Assembly (NCBI RefSeq): GCF_005502745.1 | Contig: NZ_SCNL01000013.1 | Span: forward strand, 1-64,000 | From: Sphingomonas sp. 3P27F8 | GTDB lineage: Bacteria > Pseudomonadota > Alphaproteobacteria > Sphingomonadales > Sphingomonadaceae | DNA length: 64,000 nucleotides | Direction of reading: 5' to 3' | Shown: one piece after another, positions 45,892 to 56,098 of the stretch | How the letters are laid out: each line of letters opens with the position of its first letter | Position numbering within the stretch: the stretch's first letter is position 1 | The notes under the pieces: generated by a model | Databases searched by the model: none | What the model saw: the letters and a program-made list of their open reading frames with translations, nothing else | What the model was told of the DNA's origin: nothing | Position numbers and translations under genes: made by a program

Positions 45892-47541
45892 ATGGAGAGC
45901 AATATCCGCACCGGGGGGCGCATCCTCGTCGATCAACTCGTGGCGCAAGGCTGCGATCGTATCTTCACCGTGCCGGGGGAGAGCTTCCTCGCGGTGCTCG
46001 ATGCGCTGGTGGATGCCCCGGCGATCGAAGTCGTCACCTGCCGTCAGGAAGGCGGCGTCGCCTTCATGGCCTGCGCAGACGGCGCGCTGACGCACCGTCC
46101 CGGCATCGCCTTCGTCACGCGCGGACCGGGTGCGACCAATGCCTCGATCGGCGCGCATGTCGCGACGCAGGATAGCCAGCCGATGATCCTGTTCGTCGGG
46201 GATGTCGATCGTGGCACGCGCGATCGCGAGGCGTTTCAGGAAATCAATTTCGAGGCGATGTTCGGCCCGGTCGTCAAATGGGCGGCCCGGATCGACGATG
46301 CGCGGCGCATCCCGGAATATGTCGCGCGCGCCTATGCCGTCGCGATGAACGGGCGCCCCGGCCCGGTCGTACTCGCGCTGCCCGAGGACATGCTGCTCGA
46401 CGAGGTGGAGGCAATCGATCGCCCACGCGTCGAGCGCATCGCGCAGGCGGCCGACAGCGCCGCGGTCGACCGGCTGGCGGCATTGCTCGCGGCGGCCGAA
46501 CGCCCGGTCGCGATCATCGGCGGTGCGGGCTGGGACGCGGACGCAGCCCGCGATTTCGGCGCCTGGTCCGAACGCATCGGCATCCCGGTGGTCGCTGCTT
46601 TCCGGCGGCAGGATGCGGTGCCGAACGATTGCCCGGTCTACGCCGGCAACCTGGGCTATGGCCCGAACCCGGCGCTGGTCGCGCGGGTGAAGGAAGCGGA
46701 TCTGCTGCTCGTCGCAGGCGCGCGGCTGGGGGAAGCGACCACCGACGGCTATACGCTCATTACGCCCGATCATCCCGGTCAGCGGCTGGTGCATGTTCAT
46801 CCCGATGCCGACGAACTGGGCATGACCTATGCCACCGATCTGGCGATCTGCGCGTCGATGGCAGGGTTCGCCAGCGCCGTTGCGTCGATCGATGCCCCGG
46901 CCCGAACCGCGGGCGCGGCGGCACATGCCGATTATCTCGTCTGGTCGACGCCGCAGGCGCGCGCAGGCGTCGCCATGGATCTGGGTCCGTGCGTCGCCGC
47001 GATGCGGGAGCGGCTGCCGGCAGATACGATCATCTGCAATGGCGCGGGCAATTTCTCCGGCTGGTGGCACCGCTACTGGCGCTATGCCGGGCCGGGAACA
47101 CAGCTCGCGCCCACCGCCGGCGCGATGGGCTATGGCGTGCCGGCGGCGGTGGCGGCATCGCTGCGCCATCCGGGCCGCGGCGTGGTGGCGCTGGCCGGCG
47201 ACGGCGATTTCCTGATGAACGGACAGGAACTTGCAACCGCCGTGCAGCATGGCTGCGAGATGCTCGTCGTGCTGGTTGACAACGGCGCCTATGGAACGAT
47301 CCGCATGCATCAGGAGCGCGAGTTTCCCGGGCGCGTCTCCGCCACCCGTCTCGCCAACCCCGATTTCGCGGCGCTCGCCCGCGCCTATGGCGGGTGGAGC
47401 GAAACGGTGACGCAAACGGAGGATTTCGCTCCGGCGCTGGAGCGCGCGATGGCGCAGCGCGGCGTACGCTTGCTGCATGTGAAGACGGACATCGAGCAGA
47501 TCACCGCCGGCACCACCCTGTCCGCCATCGCGAGGCGGTGA
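45892..47541 (+). CDS. ThDP-dependent acetolactate synthase-like enzyme
   Basis: A 549-aa enzyme of the acetolactate synthase/POX group. The catalytic Glu lies in FTVPGESFLAVLDAL; the ThDP-Mg motif is GDGDFLMNGQELATA followed by VLVDNGAYG. No small regulatory subunit (ilvH-like) is adjacent, so it is more likely a catabolic or oxalyl/benzoylformate-type decarboxylase than biosynthetic AHAS, but this is inference. Ends at a terminator, convergent with csbD. Confidence 0.88.
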   Translation: MESNIRTGGRILVDQLVAQGCDRIFTVPGESFLAVLDALVDAPAIEVVTCRQEGGVAFMACADGALTHRPGIAFVTRGPGATNASIGAHVATQDSQPMILFVGDVDRGTRDREAFQEINFEAMFGPVVKWAARIDDARRIPEYVARAYAVAMNGRPGPVVLALPEDMLLDEVEAIDRPRVERIAQAADSAAVDRLAALLAAAERPVAIIGGAGWDADAARDFGAWSERIGIPVVAAFRRQDAVPNDCPVYAGNLGYGPNPALVARVKEADLLLVAGARLGEATTDGYTLITPDHPGQRLVHVHPDADELGMTYATDLAICASMAGFASAVASIDAPARTAGAAAHADYLVWSTPQARAGVAMDLGPCVAAMRERLPADTIICNGAGNFSGWWHRYWRYAGPGTQLAPTAGAMGYGVPAAVAASLRHPGRGVVALAGDGDFLMNGQELATAVQHGCEMLVVLVDNGAYGTIRMHQEREFPGRVSATRLANPDFAALARAYGGWSETVTQTEDFAPALERAMAQRGVRLLHVKTDIEQITAGTTLSAIARR

Positions 47542-47575
47542 ACCGCTATTACTCCTGATGGACCGGTCCACGGAA

Positions 47576-47607
47576 AAGGGCCGCTCCGGCTTCCCGGAGC
47601 GGCCCTT
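47576..47607. terminator. Bidirectional terminator, ThDP gene and csbD
   Basis: Perfect 14-bp stem AAGGGCCGCTCCGG/CCGGAGCGGCCCTT with a CTTC loop (47576-47589, 47594-47607). On the minus strand it is followed by TTCC after CCCTT, giving TTTTCC, so it should end csbD transcription; it may also end the convergent ThDP gene. Confidence 0.85.
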
Positions 47608-47633
47608 CCATCAGCTCAAACTGTGCGCGTCGG

Positions 47634-47834
47634 TCAGATCTTGTTGCCGAACGCGCCCTTTACCGAGCCGGCCACCTGCTGGGCCTTGCCCTTCAGCTCC
47701 TGACCGGCACCTTCGGCTTCCAGCTTCGCATCCTTCTCGGTGCGGGTTGCCGGATCCTTGTCCGCAATGGCCTGCTTCGCCTTGCCGATGGCTTCGTTCA
47801 CGTTGCCTTTGACCTTGTCGATCAGCTCGCCCAT
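47634..47834 (-). CDS. CsbD-family stress protein
   Basis: A 66-aa, highly charged helical protein: MGELIDKVKGNVNEAIGKAK is the CsbD N-terminus and LEAEGAGQELKGKAQQVAGS its repeat. AAGGAGA precedes the ATG at 47834; the upstream frame is not needed. CsbD proteins are general-stress proteins of unknown mechanism; sphingomonads often place them under the general stress response (PhyR-EcfG). No EcfG promoter has been assigned here. Confidence 0.9.
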   Translation of the reverse strand: MGELIDKVKGNVNEAIGKAKQAIADKDPATRTEKDAKLEAEGAGQELKGKAQQVAGSVKGAFGNKI

Positions 47835-47907
47835 TGTCGATCTCCTTCTCAGATGCCGGCCACGCGGCCTGTCTGGGAAGAGAACGGGCAAGCCCGCGTG
47901 CGGTTCC

Positions 47908-48900
47908 TTAGATCAGCCCGGCGAGCGGGCTTGACGGATCGGCATAGCGGCGCTTGCCCATGCGGCCGGCGCGATAGCTGAGCCGCCCCGCCTCCACCGC
48001 CGCCTTCATCGCCGCCGCCATCACCAGCGGATCTTTCGCCTCTGCGATCGCGGTGTTCATCAGCACACCGTCGCAGCCCAGCTCCATCGCCCGCGCTGCA
48101 TCGGACGCCTGCCCGACACCGGCATCGACCAGCACCGGCACGCCCGCGCCCTCCACGATCAGCCGGATCGTCACCTCGTTCTGGATGCCCAGCCCCGAGC
48201 CGATCGGCGCACCCAGCGGCATGATCGCCACCGCGCCGGCATCCTCCAGCCGCTTCGCCGCGATCGGATCGTCCACGCAATAGACCATCGGGAGGAAGCC
48301 CTCCCTGGCCAGCACCTCGGTCGCGCGGAGCGTTTCCACCATGTCGGGATAGAGCGTGCGCGCCTCGCCCAGCACTTCCAGCTTGACGAGATCCCAGCCG
48401 CCCGCCTCGCGCGCCAGCCGCAGCGTGCGGATGGCCTCCTCGGCGGTGAAGCAGCCGGCGGTATTGGGCAGGTAGGTGATCTTCTTCGGATCGATGAAAT
48501 CGGTCAGCATCGGCGCGTTCGGATCGCTGACGTTGACGCGGCGCACCGCGACCGTGACGATTTCGGCGCCGGACGCCTCCAGTGCGGCGGCATTCTGCGC
48601 GAAATCCTTGTATTTGCCGGTGCCGACGATCAGCCGCGAGCGGAAGGTGCGCCCCGCCACCGTCCAGGTGTCGTCATGATCGCCGCCGCCGACGAAATGC
48701 ACGATCTCCAGCTCGTCGCCGTCCTCGATCCGCACCTCGGCAAGCGTGGAGCGCGGCACCACGACCAGATTGCGCTCCACCGCCACCTTCTCGGGCGCGA
48801 GGCCGAGTTCGCTCGCGAGGGCAGCAAGCGTGAGGCCGGCCGCGACGCGGCGATGCTCGCCGTTAACGGTGATCGAGATGGTGCCGTCAGTGTGCGTCAT
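47908..48900 (-). CDS. thiSG: Fused ThiS-ThiG thiazole synthase
   Basis: Thiazole synthesis for thiamine. Residues 1-73 are a ThiS ubiquitin-like sulfur carrier ([15 protein letters not shown]... [12 protein letters not shown]), and the rest is ThiG, with catalytic Lys173 in [13 protein letters not shown], plus [20 protein letters not shown]. The Gly-Gly that ThiS normally carries as its C-terminal thiocarboxylate is internal, fused to ThiG. The 330-aa start at 48900 is used; the frame from 48936 adds a leader without family match. No other thi genes or TPP riboswitch are next to it. Divergent from aroQ with 90 bp. Confidence 0.92.
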   Translation of the reverse strand: MTHTDGTISITVNGEHRRVAAGLTLAALASELGLAPEKVAVERNLVVVPRSTLAEVRIEDGDELEIVHFVGGGDHDDTWTVAGRTFRSRLIVGTGKYKDFAQNAAALEASGAEIVTVAVRRVNVSDPNAPMLTDFIDPKKITYLPNTAGCFTAEEAIRTLRLAREAGGWDLVKLEVLGEARTLYPDMVETLRATEVLAREGFLPMVYCVDDPIAAKRLEDAGAVAIMPLGAPIGSGLGIQNEVTIRLIVEGAGVPVLVDAGVGQASDAARAMELGCDGVLMNTAIAEAKDPLVMAAAMKAAVEAGRLSYRAGRMGKRRYADPSSPLAGLI

Positions 48901-48989
48901 GCCGCGCCATCTAGGGTTCAAAGCCCATGGGGGCAATGCGGCGCAGGGCGATGTTGCGCTCCTTCGCCCGCAATGCGAGAAGGCGCGCG

Positions 48990-49424
48990 ATGACCGGCCT
49001 CGTCTACGTCCTTAATGGCCCGAACCTGAACCTGCTCGGCACGCGCGAGCCGGATATCTACGGCCATGATACGCTCGACGACATCGCCGGGCGGCTGGAG
49101 GATCGCGCCCGCGAACTGGGGCTGGAGATCGACATGCGCCAGTCGAACCACGAGGGCCATCTAGTCGACTGGCTCCACGAGGCGCAGGCACAGGGCGCGA
49201 AGGCCGTGCTCCTCAATGCCGGTGCCTTCACCCATTCCTCGATCGCGCTGTATGATGCGATCAAGGCGGTGCGGACGCCGGTGATCGAGGTGCACCTGTC
49301 CAATCCACACACGCGGGAGGAATTCCGCCACCATTCTTTCGTCGGGCGCGCCGCGAAGGGAACGATCGCCGGTTTCGGCGCGACCTCCTATATGCTTGCG
49401 CTTGAAGCGGCGGCGCGGTTCTGA
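48990..49424 (+). CDS. aroQ: Type II 3-dehydroquinate dehydratase AroQ
   Basis: Third step of the shikimate pathway. It has 144 aa. The N-terminus [20 protein letters not shown] holds Arg19 and Tyr24; [29 protein letters not shown] and the His near residue 104 complete the active site. The ATG at 48990 is used rather than the extended frame. aroQ-accB-accC is a common gene order in alpha- and gammaproteobacteria. Confidence 0.95.
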   Translation: MTGLVYVLNGPNLNLLGTREPDIYGHDTLDDIAGRLEDRARELGLEIDMRQSNHEGHLVDWLHEAQAQGAKAVLLNAGAFTHSSIALYDAIKAVRTPVIEVHLSNPHTREEFRHHSFVGRAAKGTIAGFGATSYMLALEAAARF

Positions 49425-49464
49425 CAGAGCGCGCGCCCTGAATTCCCAGGGGAACATTGGTCAC

Positions 49465-49947
49465 ATGGCTGACAACGAAGACAACAAGGGCGCGATGAAG
49501 GTCGATGTCGGGCTGGTGCGCCAGCTTGCCGAGCTGCTCGACGTGACCAACCTCACCGAGATCGAGGTTGAGGAAGGCGATCGCAAGATCCGCGTCGCGC
49601 GCAAGGCCGCGGCCGCGCCGGCGATGCATTACGCCCCGGCGCCGGTGGCGGCCCCCGCGCCGGTCGCCGCGACGCCGCTCGTCACGGCAGAGGCGCCGGC
49701 TGCGCCGAGCAATGCGAATGCGGTGCGTTCGCCGATGGTCGGCACGGTCTATCTCTCGGCGGAGCCGGGCGCGGCGCCGTTCGTGTCGCCGGGCAAACAG
49801 GTGAAGGCCGGCGACACATTGCTGATCGTCGAGGCGATGAAGGTGATGAACCCGATCCTGGCCCCCACCGCCGGCACGGTGAAGGCCGTGCTGGTGGAAA
49901 ATGGCCAGCCGGTCGAGTTCGATCAGCCGCTCGTCGTGGTCGAGTAA
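49465..49947 (+). CDS. accB: Biotin carboxyl carrier protein of acetyl-CoA carboxylase
   Basis: Carries biotin between AccC and the carboxyltransferase in malonyl-CoA formation. It has 160 aa. An N-terminal helix pair ([20 protein letters not shown]), an Ala-Pro-rich linker (residues 50-85), then the biotinyl domain with Lys126 in EAMKVMNPI. The ATG at 49465 is the first in the domain frame with family N-terminus. It lies 8 bp before accC. Confidence 0.96.
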   Translation: MADNEDNKGAMKVDVGLVRQLAELLDVTNLTEIEVEEGDRKIRVARKAAAAPAMHYAPAPVAAPAPVAATPLVTAEAPAAPSNANAVRSPMVGTVYLSAEPGAAPFVSPGKQVKAGDTLLIVEAMKVMNPILAPTAGTVKAVLVENGQPVEFDQPLVVVE

Positions 49948-49954
49948 GGCGCAC

Positions 49955-51304
49955 ATGCCGCAGATCAAGAAACTGCTCATCGCCAATCGCGGCGAGATCG
50001 CGCTTCGCATCCATCGTGCCTGCCACGAAATGGGCATCAAGACGGTCGCGGTCCATTCCACCGCCGATGCCGATGCGATGCACGTCCGGCTCGCCGACGA
50101 GGCGATCTGTATCGGGCCGCCGGCGGCCGCCGACAGCTATCTCAATATCCCGAACATCATTTCGGCCGCCGAGATTTCCGGCGCGGAGGCGATCCATCCC
50201 GGGTACGGCTTCCTCTCCGAGAACGCCAAGTTCGCGGAGATCGTCGAAGCGCACGGTCTGATCTTCGTCGGGCCGAAGCCCGAACATATCCGCACGATGG
50301 GCGACAAGATCGAGGCGAAGCGCACTGCGGGTGCGCTTGGCCTGCCGCTCGTTCCCGGTTCGGACGGGCCGATTTCGGATCTTGCGGAGGCAAAGGCGAT
50401 CGCGGCGGAGGCCGGCTATCCCGTCATCATCAAGGCTGCCTCCGGCGGCGGCGGGCGCGGCATGAAGGTCGTGACCGACGAGGCGGCGCTCGAAACGCAG
50501 ATGGCGCAGGCCGGCACCGAGGCGAAGGCCGCGTTCGGGGACGCGACCGTCTATCTCGAAAAATATCTCGGCAACCCGCGCCACATCGAATTCCAGGTAT
50601 TCGGTGACGGCAACGGCAACGCGATCCATCTCGGCGAGCGCGACTGCTCGCTCCAGCGCCGCCACCAGAAGGTGCTGGAGGAAGCGCCCTCCCCCGTCAT
50701 TTCCGAGGCGGAGCGCGAGCGGATGGGCGGGATCGTCGCGAAAGCGATGGCCGACATGGGCTATCGCGGGGCGGGGACGATCGAGTTTCTGTGGGAAGAC
50801 GGGGAATTCTATTTCATCGAAATGAACACCCGCCTTCAGGTTGAGCACCCGGTGACCGAGATGGTGACCGGCCTCGATCTGGTGCGCGAGCAGATCCGCA
50901 TCGCCGAGGGCCATCCGCTGACGTTGCGGCAACAGGATGTGCACATCCGCGGCCACGCGATCGAATGCCGCATTAACGCCGAAGACCCGCGCACGTTCGC
51001 GCCCTCACCGGGGATGGTGAAACAGTATCACGCGCCGGGCGGGATGCACGTGCGCGTCGATTCGGGGCTTTACGCCGGCTACAAGGTGCCCCCCTATTAC
51101 GACAGCATGATCGCCAAGCTGATCGTCTATGGAACCACCCGGCAGGGCGCACTGCGGCGGTTGCGCCGCGCGCTGGAGGAATTCGTGATCGAGGGGATGA
51201 AGACGACCATCCCGTTGCATCAGGCCCTGCTCGACGATCCCGATTTCCAGGAAGGCAAGTATACGATCAAGTGGCTGGAGGAGTGGCTGGCGAAGCAGCC
51301 ATAG
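49955..51304 (+). CDS. accC: Biotin carboxylase subunit of acetyl-CoA carboxylase
   Basis: ATP-dependent carboxylation of biotin on AccB. It has 449 aa. [20 protein letters not shown] is the N-terminus; [16 protein letters not shown], the ATP loop [33 protein letters not shown] and [12 protein letters not shown] are the catalytic motifs. The accBC pair is the usual genomic arrangement. A hairpin follows (51335-51360). Confidence 0.97.
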   Translation: MPQIKKLLIANRGEIALRIHRACHEMGIKTVAVHSTADADAMHVRLADEAICIGPPAAADSYLNIPNIISAAEISGAEAIHPGYGFLSENAKFAEIVEAHGLIFVGPKPEHIRTMGDKIEAKRTAGALGLPLVPGSDGPISDLAEAKAIAAEAGYPVIIKAASGGGGRGMKVVTDEAALETQMAQAGTEAKAAFGDATVYLEKYLGNPRHIEFQVFGDGNGNAIHLGERDCSLQRRHQKVLEEAPSPVISEAERERMGGIVAKAMADMGYRGAGTIEFLWEDGEFYFIEMNTRLQVEHPVTEMVTGLDLVREQIRIAEGHPLTLRQQDVHIRGHAIECRINAEDPRTFAPSPGMVKQYHAPGGMHVRVDSGLYAGYKVPPYYDSMIAKLIVYGTTRQGALRRLRRALEEFVIEGMKTTIPLHQALLDDPDFQEGKYTIKWLEEWLAKQP

Positions 51305-51334
51305 CGCCGGGCGCGCCACCAGCCGCTTTCGCTT

Positions 51335-51360
51335 GCGTCGCCCGCGCGCGTGGGCGACGC
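51335..51360 (+). terminator. Hairpin after accC
   Basis: Nine-bp stem GCGTCGCCC/GGGCGACGC (51335-51343, 51352-51360) around GCGCGCGT. No T-run; may end the aroQ-accBC transcript. Confidence 0.55.
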
Positions 51361-51392
51361 TCGCTCCCTGAGCGGGGACGGGGAGGCAGCGC

Positions 51393-52070
51393 ATGTTCAT
51401 CGGCCATTATGCACCGGCAATCGTCGCGGCGACCAGCCCGAAGGCACCGCGCCTGGGGCCGTTGTTCATCGCCGCGCAACTCGTCGACATCGCCTTTTTC
51501 TCGTTCGTGCTGCTCGGCGCGGAACATATGCGCGCGGTGCCCGGCTTCACCGTCATGAACGCGATGGACCTGTACAGCATGCCCTACACGCACAGCCTGA
51601 TCGGCGCGCTTGGGTTCGCGGCGGCCTGGGCGGTGGGCACGCGCTTGCTGGGTGGTGGGTGGCCGGCGGCGGCGATCGGCGCGGCGGTGGTGGCGTCGCA
51701 CTGGTTTCTTGACCTGCTGGTCCATGCGCCGGATCTGACGTTGCTGGGCGGCGGCGCGCGCTACGGGCTCGGCTTGTGGAATCATCCGGCGATCGAAATG
51801 CCGCTGGAAGTGGCGCTGACCGGCGGCGCGCTGCTTTTCTATGCCGGCCGTACGCGCGGCGCGCGGCTGCCGCTGGTGGTGCTGGCGGTCGCGCTGGCGG
51901 GGGTGCAGGCGTTCAACTGGCTGAGCCCGCAACCGACAATGGTGATCGACCCGGTCCCCGCCTCGCAACCTTTGACCGCGCTGGTCGCTTATGCGCTGCT
52001 CGCGGCGCTCGCCTTCTGGGTCGGGCGCACGCGCGTTCTGAAGGGTGGACCGCGCGTCCGGCTGGTCTAG
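51393..52070 (+). CDS. Multi-pass membrane protein, YdjM/DUF457-like
   Basis: A 225-aa membrane protein with about six helices. A His in YTHSLIGALGFAAAW and SHWFLDLLVHAPDLTLLGG resemble the His/Asp arrangement of YdjM-type putative metal-dependent hydrolases. That assignment is weak. GGGGAGG lies before the ATG. It precedes arsC by 9 bp. Function unknown. Confidence 0.6.
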   Translation: MFIGHYAPAIVAATSPKAPRLGPLFIAAQLVDIAFFSFVLLGAEHMRAVPGFTVMNAMDLYSMPYTHSLIGALGFAAAWAVGTRLLGGGWPAAAIGAAVVASHWFLDLLVHAPDLTLLGGGARYGLGLWNHPAIEMPLEVALTGGALLFYAGRTRGARLPLVVLAVALAGVQAFNWLSPQPTMVIDPVPASQPLTALVAYALLAALAFWVGRTRVLKGGPRVRLV

Positions 52071-52079
52071 AGGGAGGCG

Positions 52080-52400
52080 ATGAAGGCTATTATCTGGCAT
52101 AACCCCCGCTGCTCGAAATCCCGTGAGGCGCTTGCGTTGCTCAACGAAGCAGGCGTGGACGTCACCATCGTCGAGTATCTCAAGACGCCGCCGACGCGCG
52201 ACGCGCTGGCACGGCTCTATGCGCGCGGCGGCATCGCCCCGCGTGCAGCGCTGCGCAAGGATGCGCCGGCGCTGGCCAGCGATGACGAGGCGCTGGATGC
52301 GATGGCCGCCGATCCGGCGCTGATCGAACGCCCGGTAGTCGAGACCGACAAGGGCGTCGTCATTGCCCGCCCACCCGAGCGGGTGCGCGACATACTGTGA
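52080..52400 (+). CDS. arsC: Arsenate reductase (glutaredoxin type), ArsC family
   Basis: A 106-aa thioredoxin-fold protein. Cys11 in WHNPRCSKSREALALL is the catalytic residue; EYLKTPPTRDALARL and LIERPVVETDKGVVIARPPE match ArsC rather than Spx or YfgD. It reduces arsenate with glutathione/glutaredoxin in known members. No other ars genes are near it, so it may be a stress-related stand-alone gene. Stop overlaps the next start (GTGA). Confidence 0.88.
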   Translation: MKAIIWHNPRCSKSREALALLNEAGVDVTIVEYLKTPPTRDALARLYARGGIAPRAALRKDAPALASDDEALDAMAADPALIERPVVETDKGVVIARPPERVRDIL

Positions 52401-53821
52401 CGCTGCCTGCGAATACCCGCTGGCGCACCGCGCGCGCCAGTCGCGCTTCCGTCGTCATCGACGCGGACAATTACTTCCGTGCGGCATGGGAAGCGATGCA
52501 ACGGGCGCGTCGGCAAATCCTGCTGGTCGGCTGGGATTTCGACGCGCGCATCTCTCTTGTATTCGACGACGAGGAGGTAGTCGCTCCGGTGACGGTGGGC
52601 GACTTCATCGGCTGGCTGGTGGATCGTACGCCCGGGCTGGAAGTATATATCCTGCGCTGGGACAAAGGCGCGCTGAAGACGCTGTTTCGAGGCAAGACGC
52701 TGTGGACGCTCACGAAATGGCGGTTCGCCCGGCGTCGGATCCACCTGAAGCTTGACGGTCACCATCCGATCGCCGCGTCGCAGCACCAGAAGATCGTGGT
52801 GATAGACGATTCGATCGCATTCTGCGGCGGCATCGACATGACCGACGCCCGTTGGGACACGCGCGACCATCGCGACGACGATGTGCACCGTGTTACCCCC
52901 CGAGGCAAACCATACAAACCGTGGCATGACGCAACCACCGCGCTCGAGGGCCCGGTCGCTGCGGCGCTTGGCGAGTTGTGCCGCGAGCGCTGGCGGATCG
53001 CGGGAGGCCGACCGATCCACCCGCCCGCGCGCCACGGCGAAGGCTGGCCGCCCAGCCTGACCCCCGACTTCACGGACATCGACGTCGCTATTTCCCGCAC
53101 CCAGCCGCACTGCGGCGATCAGCCCGAAGTGCTGGAAATAGAGAACCTCTACGTCCACCTGATCGCCCGCGCGAGGCGGCGCATCTATGCCGAGAGCCAG
53201 TATTTCGCTTCACGCCGTGTTGCGGAGGCGATCGCGGCGCGCCTGACGGAGCCGGACGGGCCCGAGATTGTCATCATCAATCCCGTCGTCGCGCAGGGCT
53301 GGCTGGAGCCGATCGCGATGGATACTGCGCGCGCCCGGCTGTTTCAGGCGCTGAAACAGAACGATCCTCATGGTCGGCTGCGCATTTATCACCCGGTCAC
53401 CACCTCCGGCCGCGCGATCTACGTCCATGCCAAAGTGCTGGTGATCGATGAGGAGGTGGTTCGCGTCGGCTCGTCGAACTTCAACAATCGCTCGCTAAGG
53501 CTCGATACCGAATGCGATGTCACCATCGTTGACGATGGCGCGCGCATCGCGGCGATCCGCGACGGGCTGGTGGCGGAGCATCTTGGCTGCGATCCGGCAT
53601 CTATCGCCGCCGACATCGCCGAACACGGCCTGATCGCCACGATCGAGGCACGCCGGGGGGGCGGCCACACGCTGATCCCCTATGAGGTGCCCGATCTGGA
53701 CGATGTCCAGAAATGGCTGGCGGACAATGAGGTTCTGGACCCGGAAGGACCGACCGAAATGTTCGAGCCGCTCTCGAAACGCGGCCTGCTCCGCCGGTTG
53801 AGAATCCGCGCCAGGGATTGA
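52397..53821 (+). CDS. Phospholipase D-like (HKD) enzyme
   Basis: A 474-aa cytosolic or peripheral enzyme with two HKD motifs: HQKIVVID near residue 125 and HAKVLVIDEEVV with GSSNFNNRS near residue 345. This is the phospholipase D/cardiolipin-synthase superfamily; a nearby PLPANTRWRTARASRAS N-terminus and no transmembrane helix argue against a classic Cls. GTG start overlapping arsC. The substrate may be phospholipid head groups; not certain. Confidence 0.85.
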   Translation: MTLPANTRWRTARASRASVVIDADNYFRAAWEAMQRARRQILLVGWDFDARISLVFDDEEVVAPVTVGDFIGWLVDRTPGLEVYILRWDKGALKTLFRGKTLWTLTKWRFARRRIHLKLDGHHPIAASQHQKIVVIDDSIAFCGGIDMTDARWDTRDHRDDDVHRVTPRGKPYKPWHDATTALEGPVAAALGELCRERWRIAGGRPIHPPARHGEGWPPSLTPDFTDIDVAISRTQPHCGDQPEVLEIENLYVHLIARARRRIYAESQYFASRRVAEAIAARLTEPDGPEIVIINPVVAQGWLEPIAMDTARARLFQALKQNDPHGRLRIYHPVTTSGRAIYVHAKVLVIDEEVVRVGSSNFNNRSLRLDTECDVTIVDDGARIAAIRDGLVAEHLGCDPASIAADIAEHGLIATIEARRGGGHTLIPYEVPDLDDVQKWLADNEVLDPEGPTEMFEPLSKRGLLRRLRIRARD

Positions 53822-53884
53822 TTGCAATGCGTCGATGCCATCCTGGTGTTGTTCCGATCGGCCTTGCCCCCTAAAGGCGCAGCC

Positions 53885-56098
53885 ATGAGCCAGATCACGC
53901 CCGAGATCGTTGCCGAACACGGCCTCTCCCCGCAGGAATATGACCGACTTCTCCACGCGCTTGGCCGCGAGCCAAATCTGGTGGAGCTTGGAATCTTCTC
54001 GGTGATGTGGTCCGAGCATTGCAGCTACAAGTCCAGCCGTATCCACCTCAAGAAGCTGCCGACCGAAGCGCCCTGGGTGATCTGCGGCCCCGGCGAGAAT
54101 GCCGGCGTGATCGATATTGGTGACGGGCAGGCGGCGATCTTCAAGATGGAGAGCCACAACCACCCGAGCTATATCGAGCCTTATCAGGGCGCGGCGACGG
54201 GCGTAGGGGGGATCCTGCGCGACGTGTTCACGATGGGCGCGCGGCCGGTGGCGAACATGAACGCGTTGCGCTTCGGCAGGCCCGATCATCCCAGGATGCG
54301 CCACCTGATTTCCGGCGTGGTGCACGGCATCGGGGGCTATGGCAATTGCGTCGGCGTGCCGACGGTGGGCGGCGAGGTGAATTTTCACCCCGCCTACGAC
54401 GGCAATATCCTGGTCAATGCGATGACGGTGGGCGTCGCGGATACCGACAAGATCTTCTACTCGGCAGCATCCGGGATCGGCAATCCGATCGTCTACGTGG
54501 GCAGCAAGACCGGGCGTGACGGCATCCACGGCGCGACGATGGCCTCGGCCGATTTCTCCGAGGATTCGGAAGAGAAGCGCCCCACGGTGCAGGTCGGCGA
54601 TCCGTTCACCGAAAAGCTGCTGATCGAGGCATGCCTGGAACTGATGGCGTCCGACGCGATCGTCGCGATCCAGGATATGGGCGCCGCGGGCCTGACCTCC
54701 TCCAGCGTCGAGATGGCATCCAAGGGTGGCGTCGGCATCGAACTCGTAATGGACGACGTGCCACAGCGCGAGAGCGGCATGACGCCGTATGAAATGATGC
54801 TGTCTGAAAGCCAGGAGCGGATGCTAATGGTGCTCAAGCCGGGGCGCGAGGCGTTCGCCGAGGCGATCTTCCGGAAGTGGGAGCTGGATTTCGCGGTGAT
54901 CGGGCACGTCACCGATACCGGCCGGATGGTGCTGAAGTGGAAGGGCGATGTCGTGTGCGACATCCCGCTCGGGCCACTCGCGGACGAAGCCCCGCTCTAT
55001 GATCGGCCGCACGTCCCCACCCCGCCCGCCAAGGCGCTGACCAACGTGCCGGAAAGCAGCGACATCGCCGCCGATCTGCTGACGCTGATGGGCTCGCCGG
55101 ACATCGCCAGCCGCCGCTGGATTTGGGAACAATATGACCACATGGTCGGCGCGGACACCGCGCAGCGCCCGGGCGGCGACGCGGCGGTAGTGCGCGTCCA
55201 CGGCACCGACAAAGCGCTCGCCATCACCACCGATTGCACCCCGCGTTATTGCTTCGCGGACCCGGTGGAGGGCGGCAAGCAGGCCGTCGCCGAAACATGG
55301 CGTAATCTGACCGCCGTGGGCGCCACGCCGCTGGCGATCACCAACTGCCTGAACTTCGCCAATCCGCAACGGCCCGAGATCATGGGCCAGATCGTCGGCT
55401 GTCTGGAGGGAATGGGGGACGCCTGTCGCGCGCTCGATTATCCGATCGTGTCCGGCAACGTCAGCCTCTACAATGAGAGCAAAGCGACCGGTGGCGGCTC
55501 CGCGATCCTGCCGACCCCGGCGATCGGCGGCGTCGGATTGCTGAAGGACTGGAGCAAATCCGCCACGATTGCCTTCAAGGGATCGGGCGACGTGATAATG
55601 GTGGTGGGCACGCGGCGCGGGCATCTCGGGCAGAGCCTGTGGTTGCGCGAAGTGCATGGTCGCGAGGAAGGCCCGCCGCCGCGCGTCGATCTGGCGGCGG
55701 AAAAGGCAACTGGTGATCTGATCCGGGGGGCGATCCAGTCCGGCCAGCTTTCCGCCGTGCATGACGTATCCGATGGTGGCATCGCGGTGACGCTCGCGGA
55801 AATGGCGCTGGCGGGCGATATCGGTGCGATGATCGATCGCAAGCAGCCGTTCGGTTGTGCCGAATCCTTTTTCGCAGAAGATCAGGGCGTCTATGTCGTA
55901 ACCGTCCACGATCACGCGCTGGCGGATTTCCTCCAGGCCGCGCTGGAAGCCGGAGTCGAGGCGGAGCCGCTCGGGCGCACGGGCGGCAAGAGGCTGATCT
56001 TCGAACGCCCCAATCGCGACGATGTTGTAACGCTGGAGGCGCTGCGCGTCGCACATGAGGGGTTCTTCCCCAAGTTGATGGGCACTGCTGCGGCATGA
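53885..56098 (+). CDS. purL: Phosphoribosylformylglycinamidine synthase PurL (small type)
   Basis: Large catalytic subunit of FGAM synthase in purine synthesis. It has 737 aa, the B. subtilis-like small form that needs PurS and Pur[14 protein letters not shown] and [22 protein letters not shown] mark the N-terminal ATP/Mg sites. [13 protein letters not shown] and the C-terminal RHPHVSDGGI-type motif in [19 protein letters not shown] are intact. The ATG at 53885 is used instead of the frame from 53822. It overlaps the next gene by 4 bp. Confidence 0.95.
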   Translation: MSQITPEIVAEHGLSPQEYDRLLHALGREPNLVELGIFSVMWSEHCSYKSSRIHLKKLPTEAPWVICGPGENAGVIDIGDGQAAIFKMESHNHPSYIEPYQGAATGVGGILRDVFTMGARPVANMNALRFGRPDHPRMRHLISGVVHGIGGYGNCVGVPTVGGEVNFHPAYDGNILVNAMTVGVADTDKIFYSAASGIGNPIVYVGSKTGRDGIHGATMASADFSEDSEEKRPTVQVGDPFTEKLLIEACLELMASDAIVAIQDMGAAGLTSSSVEMASKGGVGIELVMDDVPQRESGMTPYEMMLSESQERMLMVLKPGREAFAEAIFRKWELDFAVIGHVTDTGRMVLKWKGDVVCDIPLGPLADEAPLYDRPHVPTPPAKALTNVPESSDIAADLLTLMGSPDIASRRWIWEQYDHMVGADTAQRPGGDAAVVRVHGTDKALAITTDCTPRYCFADPVEGGKQAVAETWRNLTAVGATPLAITNCLNFANPQRPEIMGQIVGCLEGMGDACRALDYPIVSGNVSLYNESKATGGGSAILPTPAIGGVGLLKDWSKSATIAFKGSGDVIMVVGTRRGHLGQSLWLREVHGREEGPPPRVDLAAEKATGDLIRGAIQSGQLSAVHDVSDGGIAVTLAEMALAGDIGAMIDRKQPFGCAESFFAEDQGVYVVTVHDHALADFLQAALEAGVEAEPLGRTGGKRLIFERPNRDDVVTLEALRVAHEGFFPKLMGTAAA

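Noticed and set aside
45841..47571. 576-aa open frame antisense to the ThDP enzyme
   Set aside because: Mirror of an AHAS-like gene; no recognisable domain.
48901..48989. TPP riboswitch upstream of thiSG
   Set aside because: The 89-bp gap to aroQ has no thi-box sequence or matching fold that I can recognise.
53495..54529. Minus-strand frames antisense to purL and the phospholipase D-like gene
   Set aside because: They cross two real genes and lack motifs.
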